From NCBI GenBank assembly GCA_018240785.1, contig JAFEFC010000036.1:1-64000 (forward strand): a stretch of DNA of 64,000 nt, in the 5' to 3' direction. The notes under the pieces were generated by a model, which searched no databases, had not been told where the DNA came from, and worked only from the letters and a program-made list of their open reading frames with translations. Position numbers and translations under genes: made by a program. This document shows positions 27,921 through 37,196 of this stretch, one piece after another (within the stretch, counting starts at the first letter, position 1; every line of letters begins with the position of its first letter). Source of the stretch: Pseudomonadota bacterium. Its GTDB lineage: Bacteria; Pseudomonadota; Gammaproteobacteria; Burkholderiales; Rhodocyclaceae.

Positions 27921-29233
27921 AACCGGCGGGCGCCGCCGCCTTTGCCGTGCCCGGCAGCCGGCTGTCGCGGCTGGCGAGGCTGGGCAGCCTGGCCTCGGGC
28001 GTGGCCGGCGGCATGATCGCCGAAGGCGTGCGGCAGTTCGCCCAGGGGCGGCGGCCGCGCGTCGGCGAGTTGCTGCTCACGCCCGCCAATGCGCGGCGCG
28101 TCGCCGACCAGCTCGCGCAGTTGCGCGGCGCGGCGATGAAAGTGGGGCAGTTGCTGTCGATGGACGCGGGCGACCTGATCCCGCCGGAGCTTGCGGCGAT
28201 CCTTGCGCAACTGCGCGCCGACGCCCGGCCGATGCCGATGAGCCAGCTCGTCGCAGTGCTCGAAGGCAGTTGGGGCGCGGGCTGGGAGCAGCAGTTCGAG
28301 CGCTTTTCCTTCACGCCGCTGGCCGCGGCCTCGATCGGCCAGGTGCATGCGGCGACCACACGCGCCGGCGCGCGGCTGGCGGTCAAGGTGCAGTACCCCG
28401 GCGTGCGCCAGAGCATCTCCAGCGACGTGGACAACGTCGCCGGGCTGCTGCGCCTCTCCGGCCTGTTGCCGAAGTCGCTCGACATCGCGCCGCTGCTCGC
28501 CGAAGCCAAGCGCCAGTTGCATGAAGAGGCCGACTACCTGAGCGAAGGTGCGCACCTCACCCGCTACCGCGGGTTGCTGGCGGACAGTGCGGATTTCGTG
28601 CTGCCCGAGGTCGATGCCGGCCTCACCCGCGACAATATTTTGGCGATGAGCTTCGTCGACGGCGTGGCGGTGGAATCACTCGCCGACGCCGCGCAGGCCG
28701 AGCGCGACCGCGTCATGACCCTGCTGTTCGCGTTGCTGTTCCGCGAGATCTTCGACTTCCGCCTGGTGCAGACCGACCCCAACTTCGCCAACTACCTCTA
28801 CGACCCGGCAACCCGGCGCCTGGTGCTGCTCGACTTCGGCGCCACCCGCGCCTATGCGGCCGAACGCGTCGAGGCCTACCGCCGCCTGCTGGCGGCCGGC
28901 ATGCGGCAGGGCCTCGCCGCGCTCGACGAGGCGGCAGCCGAGCTGGGCTACTTTCAGCAGGGCATCCGCGCCGATCACCGGCGCATGGTGCTGGACATCT
29001 TCCTGCTGGCCTGCGAGCCGCTACGCCAGCAGGGTGCCTACGACTTCGGCCATTCGTCGCTGGCGGCGCGCATGCGCGATGCCGGCATGCGCCTGGGCTA
29101 CGACCGCGACTTCTGGCACACGCCGCCAATCGACGCGCTGTTCCTGCACCGCAAGATCGGCGGGCTGTACCTGCTGGCAGCGCGGCTGGGGGTGCGGGTG
29201 GACATCGGCGCGCTCTTCCTGCAGCACGCCTGA
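27917..29233 (+). CDS. AarF/UbiB/ABC1-family atypical kinase
   Basis: 438 aa. The family-specific KxGQ motif is at about residues 75-78 ([10 protein letters not shown]), followed by the Ala-rich loop [11 protein letters not shown], the lysine in LAVKVQYPG, and [12 protein letters not shown] with the metal-binding Asp of LVLLDFGAT. UbiB-like proteins support ubiquinone synthesis or lipid-quinone handling. This copy is not next to ubi genes, and it lacks the C-terminal TM pair of UbiB, so it is a relative rather than UbiB itself. Confidence 0.9.
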   Translation: MKPAGAAAFAVPGSRLSRLARLGSLASGVAGGMIAEGVRQFAQGRRPRVGELLLTPANARRVADQLAQLRGAAMKVGQLLSMDAGDLIPPELAAILAQLRADARPMPMSQLVAVLEGSWGAGWEQQFERFSFTPLAAASIGQVHAATTRAGARLAVKVQYPGVRQSISSDVDNVAGLLRLSGLLPKSLDIAPLLAEAKRQLHEEADYLSEGAHLTRYRGLLADSADFVLPEVDAGLTRDNILAMSFVDGVAVESLADAAQAERDRVMTLLFALLFREIFDFRLVQTDPNFANYLYDPATRRLVLLDFGATRAYAAERVEAYRRLLAAGMRQGLAALDEAAAELGYFQQGIRADHRRMVLDIFLLACEPLRQQGAYDFGHSSLAARMRDAGMRLGYDRDFWHTPPIDALFLHRKIGGLYLLAARLGVRVDIGALFLQHA

Positions 29234-29328
29234 ACCCAGGGCGGGCCGGCGCGCGCCGGAGCCTCGCCCGATGGCAGCTTCAGCCTGGAGTGTGAGATCT
29301 TGACGTCGCGACCCTCGGCCGGCGTGCC

Positions 29329-29613
29329 TCACTCGCCGGCCGCATCCTTCGCTGCCGGCTTCTTCTTCGGGATGGCCTTCGGATCGATGGTGACCGGGTG
29401 GTAGAGCTCGACGCGGTCGCCGGCGGCAAGCACCGTGTCGAGCGGCTTCACCTTGCCGAAGATGCCCACCTTCTGCTGCTCGAAGGAGAAACCCGGCAAC
29501 TGCTCGAGGATGCCCGAGGCCTCGATCGCGCCGCGGATCGTCGTGCCCTCGGGCACGTCGACCGCCTGCAGCACCTGGCGGCCGGGCACGGCGTAGGCGA
29601 TGGAGATCTTCAT
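29329..29613 (-). CDS. rnfH: RnfH family protein
   Basis: 94 aa, ubiquitin-like fold family (RnfH/UPF0125). It starts MKISIAYAVPGRQV and contains VGIFGKVKPLD and DRVELYHPV. It is the last gene of the rnf operon; its exact role is unknown. The Lys-rich C-terminal tail is common in the family. Confidence 0.93.
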   Translation of the reverse strand: MKISIAYAVPGRQVLQAVDVPEGTTIRGAIEASGILEQLPGFSFEQQKVGIFGKVKPLDTVLAAGDRVELYHPVTIDPKAIPKKKPAAKDAAGE

Positions 29614-29627
29614 GGCCGTTCCTCCCC

Positions 29628-30347
29628 TCACTCGGCGCTGTGCGCACCACCCATCTGGATCGCCTTGCCGGCCCTGAGGTCCACCATGCGCTTGCCGACC
29701 ACCAGCAGGCCGGTGACGAGGAAGCCGCCGGGCGGCAGGATCATCATCAGCACGTTGCTGCTGGCCGGCAGCAGGTGCAGTTCCATGAAGCGGAACGACG
29801 GCCCGAGCAGCAGCGAAGCGTCGGCGAACAGCGTGCCCGAGCCGAGGATCTCGCGCACCGCGCCGATCGCGGTCAGCGCGAGGGCGAAGCCGAGCCCCAT
29901 GGCGATGCCGTCCACCAGTGACGGCAGCACCGGCTCCTTCGCGGCGAAGGCTTCCAGCCGCGCCAGCGGCAGGCAATTCGACACGATCAGCGGAATGAAC
30001 AGGCCCAGCACCTTGTACAGCTCGTGCATCCAGGCGTTCATCGCCAGGTCGACCAGGGTCACCATCGCGGCGATGATCAGGATGTACACCGGGATGCGCA
30101 CCTGCTGCGTGATGTGCCGCCGGAACACCGCCACCAGCAGGCTGGAGGCGGTCATCACCACCGCCGTCGCCAGGCCCATGCCCAGGCCGTTGGTGGCGCT
30201 GGTGGTCATCGCCATGCTCGGGCACATGCCGAGCAGCATCGCCAGCACGCCGTTGTTGTCCCACAGGCCGTCGCGGACGATGCGCCCGTAATCCGCCTGC
30301 TGGGCGGTTGCGGCGACCTGCGGCAGGGGCGTCGTGGTGGCGGTCAT
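29628..30347 (-). CDS. rnfE: Rnf complex subunit E
   Basis: 239 aa integral membrane subunit, about 6 TM helices, NqrD-related. GLGMGLATAVVM, IPLIVSNC and the C-terminal FLVTGLLVVGKR block fit. It is part of the Rnf complex, which couples electron flow between ferredoxin and NAD(H) to ion movement. The start overlaps the rnfG stop by 4 bp. Confidence 0.97.
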   Translation of the reverse strand: MTATTTPLPQVAATAQQADYGRIVRDGLWDNNGVLAMLLGMCPSMAMTTSATNGLGMGLATAVVMTASSLLVAVFRRHITQQVRIPVYILIIAAMVTLVDLAMNAWMHELYKVLGLFIPLIVSNCLPLARLEAFAAKEPVLPSLVDGIAMGLGFALALTAIGAVREILGSGTLFADASLLLGPSFRFMELHLLPASSNVLMMILPPGGFLVTGLLVVGKRMVDLRAGKAIQMGGAHSAE

Positions 30348-30976
30348 GGCTTCATCTCCCCGGACGCTGCCGTCAGCAGCCGGTCCTTGTTGGCGGCGAA
30401 GAACGCCAGGCCGCGGTGCACCGCGGCGACGACGCCGCGCGGCGTGATCGTCGCGCCGGTGAACTGGTCGAAATCGCCGCCGTCCTTGCGCACCTTCCAG
30501 CGCTCGGCGGGTGGCGCGCCCAGCGACAGCCCGGTGAAGCGGGTGATCCAGTCGCCTTTCTTCACTTCGATCTTGTCGCCCAGGCCCGGCGTTTCCTTGT
30601 GCGCCAGCACGCGCACGCCGAGGATCCGGCCCTGGGCGTCGACGCCCATCATCAGACGGATCTCGCCGGCATAGCCGCTGCCGCGGATCTCGTACGCCAG
30701 CCCGGTGACGGTGTCGCCCTTGCGCGCGCGGTACACCGTCGTTTCGCTGCCGTCGGCGGCACGCACGGCGAGGGTGCCCTGCAGCGGGTTGTTGTCGTAC
30801 AGCCCGGCCGGCAGCACCTGGGCGAGCGAGGCGAGGCGGTCTTCCGTCGCGCGCGCGGCGATGTCGGCGGCGGCGAGCCTTTCGGTCAGCGCCAGCACCA
30901 CGCCGAAGCCCAGGCAGAAGCTGCCGAGGATCAGCGCATGGCGCGTGACGCCGCGGTTTCCGGTTGCGGCCGTCAT
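30344..30976 (-). CDS. rnfG: Rnf complex subunit G
   Basis: 210 aa with one N-terminal TM helix and a periplasmic FMN domain. The flavin is attached to the Thr of TGATIT (in FDQFTGATITPRGVV). The block AHKETPGLGDKIE is typical. The start overlaps the rnfD stop (ATGA). Confidence 0.97.
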   Translation of the reverse strand: MTAATGNRGVTRHALILGSFCLGFGVVLALTERLAAADIAARATEDRLASLAQVLPAGLYDNNPLQGTLAVRAADGSETTVYRARKGDTVTGLAYEIRGSGYAGEIRLMMGVDAQGRILGVRVLAHKETPGLGDKIEVKKGDWITRFTGLSLGAPPAERWKVRKDGGDFDQFTGATITPRGVVAAVHRGLAFFAANKDRLLTAASGEMKP

Positions 30977-32067
30977 GGCTGGCCCCCTTCGTCCACCTTG
31001 CCGGTGAACACCAGCGGCTGGCCGCTGCGCGCGCGACCGAACACGCGCGGCCGGGTGTATTGATCGATGATCGGCGTCAGCGCGTTCATCAGCAGCACCG
31101 CGAAGGCCATGCCTTCCGGGTAGCCGGCGAAACTGCGGATGATCCAGGTGAGCAGGCCGCAGCCGGCGCCGAAGACCAGCTTGCCGGCCGGTGTCGTCGG
31201 CGAGGTGACGTAGTCGGTGGCGATGAAGAAGGCGCCGAGGAAGGTCGCGCCCGACAGCAGGTGGAACAGCGCGCCCGCGTGGCGGGCCGGATCGATCTGG
31301 TGCGCCAGCGCCGCCGGCAGCACCAGGCCGGCGATCAGCGCCAGCGGGATGTGCCACGAGATGACGCGCAGCGCGATCAGCAGCAGCCCGCCGGCGAGGA
31401 TCAGCAGCGCGGACGTCTCGCCCAGGCTGCCGGCACGCAGGCCGAGGGCGCGGTCGGACAGCTCGGGCAGGTGCAGGGCCGACTGCAGCACCGAAACGCC
31501 ACGCGACAGCTCGGTCTTGACGTGGCCCAGCGGCGTGGCCGAAGTCATCGCGTCGGGCACGCCGGCGCCGAGCGTGATCGCCAGCCCGTCGGCGAGGCCG
31601 GGGGCGCCCGGCGAGAACAGCGGGTGCGGCGCCACCCAGGTCGTCATCACGACCGGGAAGGAGACGAGCAGGGCGACGCGCGCCACCATCGCCGGGTTGA
31701 AGAGGTTCTGGCCGAGGCCGCCGTAGGCCTGCTTGGTGATGCCGATCGCGATCACCGCGCCGACGAAGCCCGTCCACCACGGCGCCCAGGGCGGCAGGCT
31801 CATCGCCAGCAGCCAGCCGGTGAGCAGGGCAGAGCCGTCGACGAGATGAAAGCCGACCTCCTTGCCGGCCAGGCGCAGGCACAGCGCCTCGATGCCGACA
31901 CAGGCGCCCACCGTGATCGCGAACAGGCAGATCGCCGGCCAGCCGAACAGCCAGAAGTCGAACAGCGTCGCCGGCACCAGCGCCAGCATGACCAGCCCCA
32001 TGGTGCGGCCGACGCTGTTGGCGGCGTGGGCATAGGGCGCGCTTTTCGCGGTGTCGAAGTTCGTCAT
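30973..32067 (-). CDS. rnfD: Rnf complex subunit D
   Basis: 364 aa, about 9 or 10 TM helices. The second covalent FMN site is in the block SATPLG (Thr in DAMTSATPLGHV). GYPEGMAFAVLLMN near the end is conserved. Forms the membrane core with RnfA, E and G. The start overlaps the rnfC stop. Confidence 0.97.
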   Translation of the reverse strand: MTNFDTAKSAPYAHAANSVGRTMGLVMLALVPATLFDFWLFGWPAICLFAITVGACVGIEALCLRLAGKEVGFHLVDGSALLTGWLLAMSLPPWAPWWTGFVGAVIAIGITKQAYGGLGQNLFNPAMVARVALLVSFPVVMTTWVAPHPLFSPGAPGLADGLAITLGAGVPDAMTSATPLGHVKTELSRGVSVLQSALHLPELSDRALGLRAGSLGETSALLILAGGLLLIALRVISWHIPLALIAGLVLPAALAHQIDPARHAGALFHLLSGATFLGAFFIATDYVTSPTTPAGKLVFGAGCGLLTWIIRSFAGYPEGMAFAVLLMNALTPIIDQYTRPRVFGRARSGQPLVFTGKVDEGGQP

Positions 32068-33512
32068 GCCGGCGTCTCCGTCTTGTCGCCGAGCTTGGCG
32101 GCGCGCGCCTCCTTCTTCGCGCGCTCCAGGCTCTCCACACGCAGCGCATGGGCCTCGGCGAGCGTGCGCACGCGTTCGTTCTTGCGCCGCTGGCGCTCCT
32201 GCTCGGCGAGCACGCCGTTGGCGTAGTTGAAGTACTGCACCAGCGGGATGTGGGAGGGGCATGCCCAGGAGCAACTGCCGCAGCCGATGCAGTCGCCGAC
32301 GAAAAGCTTCGCCGCCGCGTCCAGCTTGTCCTTGCGGATCAGCGCCGCCATGTCCATCGGCGACAGGCCGCAGGGGCACACGCTGACGCAACTGCCGCAG
32401 CGGATGCAGGGGCGCTCGCGGGCTTCGACCACCTCGTCCGCCGACAGCGCCAGGATGCCTGCGCTGCCCTTGACGATGGGCACTTCCAGGCCGGGCAGCG
32501 GCTGGCCCATCATCGGCCCGCCGAGCACGAGCTGCCTGGGCTCGCACGAGAAGCCGCCGCAGGCATCGACCAGCGCCGACACCAGCGCGCCGATCGCCAC
32601 CTCGAGGTTGGAAGGCTGGCGGATGGCGCCGCCGGTCACGGTGACGATGCGCGAGATCAGCGGCCGGCCGAAGCGCACCGCATGATGCACGGCGCGCGCG
32701 GTGGCGACGTTGTGCGTCACCACGCCGACTTCCGCGTTGCGGTGCTCGGCGGGCGTCTCGCGGCCGGTAACGATGCGCGTCAGGTGTTGCGCGTAGCCCA
32801 CCGGGTAGCGCACCGGCACCGGTACCACGGTGATCCCGGCGTCGCCGGCGGCGGCGCGCTCCAGCGCGGCGATGGCTTGCGGCTTGTTGCCTTCCACGCC
32901 GATCAGGATGCGCCTCACGCCGAGCGCGTGCGCCATGATGCGGGCGCCGTCGATGACCTCGTCGGCGTGTTCGCGCATCACCCGGTCGTCGCAGGTCAGG
33001 TAGGGCTCGCATTCGGCGCCGTTCAGCAGCAGTGTGTCGAGCTTGTACTGCTTGCCCATGCCGAGCTTGACCGCGGCCGGGAAGATCGCGCCGCCCAGGC
33101 CGACGATGCCCGAGCCGGCGACACGGTCGATGATCTGCTGCGGATCGGCCGCCAGCGGATCGTCGATCGGCTCGGGCAGCTCCGCCCAGGCGTCGCGCCC
33201 GTCCGCCTCGATGACGATGGTGTCCTGCGCGAGGCCCGAGGCGTGCGGCGCGGTGACCGATTCGATGGCGACGACGGTGCCCGAGGTCGGGGCATGCTGG
33301 GTCGCCGACAGCGTGCCCTGGCGCACGCACAGGACCTGGCCTTTGCTGACATGGCTGCCCACCGCCACGATCGGCACCGACAGCGCGCCGACGTGCTGCT
33401 GCAGCGGGATGTACAGGCGGGGTGGGGGCGGCAGCGGGCGGATCGGCTGCTCGCTCGCCAGTTCCTTGCGGTAGACGGGATGCACGCCGCCCGGGATGTC
33501 GAAGATCTTCAT
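32064..33512 (-). CDS. rnfC: Rnf complex subunit C
   Basis: 482 aa cytosolic subunit carrying the NAD(H) and FMN site in its Nqo1-like half (FPAAVKLGMGKQ, NGAECEPYLTCDDR) and two [4Fe-4S] clusters near the C-terminus (CIRCGSCVSVCP and CIGCGSCSWACPSHIP). It is a compact form without the long Ala/Lys-rich repeats found in some enterobacterial RnfC proteins. Confidence 0.97.
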   Translation of the reverse strand: MKIFDIPGGVHPVYRKELASEQPIRPLPPPPRLYIPLQQHVGALSVPIVAVGSHVSKGQVLCVRQGTLSATQHAPTSGTVVAIESVTAPHASGLAQDTIVIEADGRDAWAELPEPIDDPLAADPQQIIDRVAGSGIVGLGGAIFPAAVKLGMGKQYKLDTLLLNGAECEPYLTCDDRVMREHADEVIDGARIMAHALGVRRILIGVEGNKPQAIAALERAAAGDAGITVVPVPVRYPVGYAQHLTRIVTGRETPAEHRNAEVGVVTHNVATARAVHHAVRFGRPLISRIVTVTGGAIRQPSNLEVAIGALVSALVDACGGFSCEPRQLVLGGPMMGQPLPGLEVPIVKGSAGILALSADEVVEARERPCIRCGSCVSVCPCGLSPMDMAALIRKDKLDAAAKLFVGDCIGCGSCSWACPSHIPLVQYFNYANGVLAEQERQRRKNERVRTLAEAHALRVESLERAKKEARAAKLGDKTETPA

Positions 33513-33521
33513 TGCCGCCCC

Positions 33522-34061
33522 TCAGTGCGCGGATGCCGCGCGCTGCGGCTTGGGCCAGTGCCAGGACGACACGGTGGCCGGCACCGGGCGCATCTCGATG
33601 CCCTGCGTCGGGCACACCAGGGCGCACTTGCCGCAGCCGTGGCACAGGTCGGCGATCACGTCGTGCATCTGTTTGGTGGCGCCGATGATGGCGTCGACGT
33701 TGCACTCCGCCATGCAGCGGGTGCAGCCGAAGCACAGGTCGGGGCGGATGTAGGCGTATTGCGGCACCTTTTCCTCGTGCGCCGACAGGTCGGCCTTCAC
33801 GCCCAGCTTCTTCGCCAGCGCCTCGGCGACGGCGCGGCCGCCGGGCGGGCACAGCGTCACCGGAGCCTCGCCGCGCGCGAGCGCGGCGGCAGCCTGCGCG
33901 CAGCCCACGTAGCCGCACTGGCCGCACTGCGAGCCGGGCAGCATGGCCTGCAGTTCGGCCTCGATCGGGTTCTCCTCGACGGCGAGCCATTTCGACGCGG
34001 CGCCGAGCAAGGCGCCGAGTGCGAGTCCCATGCCCATCAGGCTGACGATGGCGACGATCAT
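33522..34061 (-). CDS. rnfB: Rnf complex subunit B
   Basis: 179 aa: an N-terminal TM anchor, a [4Fe-4S] motif of the Fe-S domain family (PGSQCGQCGYVGC) and a ferredoxin domain with two clusters (CFGCTRCMAECNVDAI, CHGCGKCALVCP). It receives electrons from the soluble donor. It is 9 bp upstream of rnfC. Confidence 0.97.
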   Translation of the reverse strand: MIVAIVSLMGMGLALGALLGAASKWLAVEENPIEAELQAMLPGSQCGQCGYVGCAQAAAALARGEAPVTLCPPGGRAVAEALAKKLGVKADLSAHEEKVPQYAYIRPDLCFGCTRCMAECNVDAIIGATKQMHDVIADLCHGCGKCALVCPTQGIEMRPVPATVSSWHWPKPQRAASAH

Positions 34062-34092
34062 TTTCTCTCTCCGTTGGCGAGGGCGGCCGGTG

Positions 34093-34671
34093 TCAGCCGC
34101 TGATGCCGGAAAAGCCCATGAAGGCCAGTGCCAGCAGGCTCGCGGTGATGAAGCCGAGCGGCGGCCCCTCGAACAGCCGCGGCGCGTCGGCCAGCGCCAG
34201 GCGCTCGCGCAGGCCGGCGAAGATCGCCATCACCAGCGTGTAGCCGAGCGACGAGAACAGCGCGAACAAGGTGCTGTGCACGAAGCTCATGCGGCCTTCG
34301 ACCAACAGCAGCGCGACGCCGAGCACTGCGCAGTTGGTGGTGATCAGCGGCAGGTAGATGCCGAGCGTCCGGAACAGCGCCGGGGACAGCTTCTTGACCG
34401 ACATTTCGGTGAACTGCACCGCCGCGGCGATCACCAGGATGAAGGTCACCGTGCGCAGGTAGCCCAGCCCGTAGGGTTGCAGCAGCCAGGCCTCGACCGC
34501 CCAGTCCGCCATCGACGACACGGTGATGACGAAGGTCGTCGCCATGCCCATGCCGAGCGCGGTGTCCACCCGGGTGGTGACGCCCATGAACGAGCACAGG
34601 CCGAGAAAGCGGGCAAGGATGACGTTATTGACGAGCGCCGCGCTGACCAGCAGCAACAGGTATTCGCGCAT
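34093..34671 (-). CDS. rnfA: Rnf complex subunit A
   Basis: 192 aa, 6 TM helices, NqrE-related. NNVILARFLGLCSFMG and ITTNCAVLG hold the Cys that bind the intramembrane iron centre between RnfA and RnfE. It is the first Rnf gene after rseC. Confidence 0.97.
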   Translation of the reverse strand: MREYLLLLVSAALVNNVILARFLGLCSFMGVTTRVDTALGMGMATTFVITVSSMADWAVEAWLLQPYGLGYLRTVTFILVIAAAVQFTEMSVKKLSPALFRTLGIYLPLITTNCAVLGVALLLVEGRMSFVHSTLFALFSSLGYTLVMAIFAGLRERLALADAPRLFEGPPLGFITASLLALAFMGFSGISG

Positions 34672-34674
34672 GGT

Positions 34675-35229
34675 TCAGCTCCCCGGGCGATGGATGCGGA
34701 TGAGGGTGCGCACGGCGTCGGCTCGCCGCACGAGCCGCGGCTGCAGGGCGCCCCGCGCCGCCATGCGCGCAGCAGCACGCTTCATGACGCCGAGGCCCGC
34801 CGCCAGGCCTGCGACTGCCGCGAGCAGGGCCATGCCGTCGCTACCGGTCGCTTCCTGCGCGACGATCGCGGCAGCCAGCGCCGCGGCCAGCGGCAGGCCG
34901 TAGGCGAGGCCCGCGGCCTTGAGCAGCGCCCCGGCGTCGATGGCGACGACGAGCCGGTCACCGACGCTCAGATCGGCCAGATCGATGCCGGCGCCGCTGG
35001 CCGACGCGCGGCCGATGGCGTAGCGCCGCGCCTCGAGCCGGCTGGCGAGCGTGCCGAGGCCTTTCGCGCCGCAGGCCGCCGCCGAGGCGCAGCTGCCGCA
35101 GCTCATGCCCTGTTCGGGTTCGAGCCAGGCGCGATCCGCTTCCACGGCGACGACGCGCACGATGCTTTCCTGTTCGCCCGCGGGCGCACAAACTTGGGAA
35201 GTGGATTCCTGCATCCGGCGGTGGTCCAT
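34675..35229 (-). CDS. rseC: RseC/SoxR-reducing system protein
   Basis: 184 aa. A cytosolic N-terminal part with a Cys cluster (SCGSCASAAACG) is followed by two TM helices. RseC works with Rnf complexes to keep the SoxR iron-sulfur cluster reduced, and the gene directly before rnfA (3 bp gap) fits that role. ATG 35229 is used, with an in-frame ATG at 35214 as alternative. Confidence 0.88.
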   Translation of the reverse strand: MDHRRMQESTSQVCAPAGEQESIVRVVAVEADRAWLEPEQGMSCGSCASAAACGAKGLGTLASRLEARRYAIGRASASGAGIDLADLSVGDRLVVAIDAGALLKAAGLAYGLPLAAALAAAIVAQEATGSDGMALLAAVAGLAAGLGVMKRAAARMAARGALQPRLVRRADAVRTLIRIHRPGS

Positions 35230-35543
35230 CTTGCTGGGTGTGCTGCATCAGTATTTGCTGTTGGTGACAGTTTGCTGCGGTGCACTCCGATTTCGGTTTG
35301 AGCAATGTCAATGGTTGGTGCATTTCGCTCCGATGCAACGCAATGCGAGCGGATTGAACGATGTGCATTTGCAGCAATTGGATTGATGCCCCGCCCGCCT
35401 TGCGTGCGTTCCGCCGCTGACTCCGGCCGCCTTGCGCCGCACTGGCGACCGGCGCCGCCGGGACACGTACGACACGATCGTCGGGCGTCGATTTCGGAGC
35501 TAGATTGAATGATCCGGAACCCCGGCTTCGGCCTGGAGGCGGC
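35230..35543. other. Region upstream of the rseC-rnf operon
   Basis: 314 bp, with an unusually AT-rich first half (35230-35390) that must hold the operon promoter. It contains several TGCA/TTGC-type repeats and one FNR-like box (35298-35311). No gene is seen. Confidence 0.5.
35298..35311. promoter_or_regulatory. FNR/Anr-like box upstream of rseC-rnf
   Basis: TTGAGCAATGTCAA matches TTGAT-N4-ATCAA at 8 of 10 positions. It is about 70 bp before the rseC start, where an oxygen-responsive activator would act. This is a single-site guess. Confidence 0.3.
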
Positions 35544-35969
35544 ATGAAACCGCGCATCAGCGTCATCACCCTGGGCGTCGACGATCTCGAGCGGGCGCTG
35601 CATTTCTATCGCGACGGGCTGGGACTGGCGAGCGACGGGATCATCGGCACCGAGTTCGAGCATGGCGCGGTGGCCTTCTTCGATCTCCAGGCCGGGGTGA
35701 AGCTGGCATTGTGGCCGCGTACCAGCCTCGCCCACGACACCGGCCTGAAATGCGTCCCGGCCTCCACCGCGATGTCGCTGGGGCACAATGTCGCGTCGCG
35801 CGGTGAAGTCGATGCGGTCATGCTGCTGGCGGCAAAGGCCGGAGCGCGGATCGTGAAGCCGGCACAGGAAACCTTCTGGGGCGGCTACGCCGGCTACTTC
35901 CAGGATCCCGATGGCCATCTGTGGGAGGTGGTGTGGAATCCGCAGTGGCCGCCACCGGACGCGGGGTGA
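35544..35969 (+). CDS. VOC-family (glyoxalase-like) protein
   Basis: 141 aa, vicinal-oxygen-chelate fold. ITLGVDDLERALHFYRDGLG begins the first repeat, and YAGYFQDPDGHLWEVVWNP with its metal-binding Glu ends the second. The reaction is unknown. ATG 35544 has GGAGG 6 nt upstream. Confidence 0.88.
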   Translation: MKPRISVITLGVDDLERALHFYRDGLGLASDGIIGTEFEHGAVAFFDLQAGVKLALWPRTSLAHDTGLKCVPASTAMSLGHNVASRGEVDAVMLLAAKAGARIVKPAQETFWGGYAGYFQDPDGHLWEVVWNPQWPPPDAG

Positions 35970-36057
35970 TCCCGACGCCCGACGCCCAAGGTCGAGGTCG
36001 AGGGACCTGATCCGCGGCGACCGTGAATTGCCGTCCAAACCGAATGAGGCCCCAGCG

Positions 36058-37110
36058 ATGAGCCTGCAAGCACTGCTCGGCATCGAACTCCCGATCATCC
36101 AGGCGCCCATGGCCGGCGTGCAGGGCAGCGCACTTGCGGTGGCGGTGAGCGAGGCCGGCGGCCTGGGCTCGCTGCCGTGCGCGATGCTCGGTGCGGAAGC
36201 GATGCGCCAGGAGCTGGCTGCCATCCGCGCGCAGACGGCGAAACCGTTCAATGCGAACTTCTTCTGCCACACCCCACCCGCGCCCGATGCGGAGCGCGAG
36301 GCCGGCTGGCGCGCGGTGCTGGCGCCGTACTACGCGGAGCTGGGAATCGACATCCAGGCGATTCCCGCCGGCCCGGCGCGCCGGCCGTTCGACGCCGAGG
36401 CAGCGGACGTGCTCGAGGCCTTCCGGCCGCCGGTGGTGAGCTTCCACTTCGGGCTGCCGGCCCCCGAGCTGCTGGCGCGGGTGCGCGGCTGGGGCGCGCG
36501 CATCCTGTCATCGGCCACCACCGTGGACGAGGCGCGCTGGCTCGAGGCGAACGGTGTCGATGCCGTCATCGCGCAGGGGCTGGAAGCGGGCGGTCATCGC
36601 GGCCATTTCCTGGCGGCTGATGTCGATACCCAGGTGGGCATCTTCGCGCTGCTGCCGCAGATCGTGCAGGCGGTGCAGGTTCCCGTGATCGCGGCGGGCG
36701 GCATCGCCGACGCGCATGGCGTCGCCGCCGCGATGGCGCTGGGTGCCGCCGGCGTGCAGGTCGGCACGGCCTACCTGCTGTGCCCCGAGGCCACCACCAG
36801 CGCGGTGCATCGCGCGGCGTTGAAAAGCGAGGCGGCGCGCGTCACCGCGCTCACCAACCTGTTCACCGGGCGGCCGGCGCGCGGCATCGTCAATCGCATC
36901 ATGCGCGAGCTGGGGCCGTTGAATCCCGCCGTGCCGTCCTTTCCGCTGGCGACGACGGCCATTGCGCCGCTGCGTGCGGCGGCGGAGCGACTTGGCAGCG
37001 GCGAGTTCTCACCGTTGTGGGCGGGGCAGAACACCAGCGGCTGCCGCGAGCTGGCCGCGGGCGTGCTGACGCGCCAGCTTGCCGCCGGCGCGTGCGTTCC
37101 CGGCCGCTAG
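36058..37110 (+). CDS. Nitronate monooxygenase-family flavoprotein
   Basis: 350 aa FMN TIM-barrel. The N-terminal PIIQAPMAGVQGS, the catalytic-loop QGLEAGGHRGHF (His) and the FMN phosphate site AAGGIADA.GVAAAMALGAAGVQVGT are all clear. Members oxidise alkyl nitronates, a toxin such as propionate-3-nitronate being the best-known substrate. ATG 36058 is chosen because the barrel starts there. Confidence 0.92.
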   Translation: MSLQALLGIELPIIQAPMAGVQGSALAVAVSEAGGLGSLPCAMLGAEAMRQELAAIRAQTAKPFNANFFCHTPPAPDAEREAGWRAVLAPYYAELGIDIQAIPAGPARRPFDAEAADVLEAFRPPVVSFHFGLPAPELLARVRGWGARILSSATTVDEARWLEANGVDAVIAQGLEAGGHRGHFLAADVDTQVGIFALLPQIVQAVQVPVIAAGGIADAHGVAAAMALGAAGVQVGTAYLLCPEATTSAVHRAALKSEAARVTALTNLFTGRPARGIVNRIMRELGPLNPAVPSFPLATTAIAPLRAAAERLGSGEFSPLWAGQNTSGCRELAAGVLTRQLAAGACVPGR

Positions 37111-37196
37111 GCGGCTGCGGCCGGACGCCGATGTCGCTGCGTGCCGCGCTGCCCGGTGCTGCCGCCTTATCGATCCGACGAAACGGAACGGAACTC

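Noticed and set aside
29246..29262. The CCGGCGCGCGCCGG palindrome between the kinase gene and rnfH as a terminator
   Set aside because: No U-run and no loop of useful size; in DNA this rich in GC such palindromes are expected by chance.
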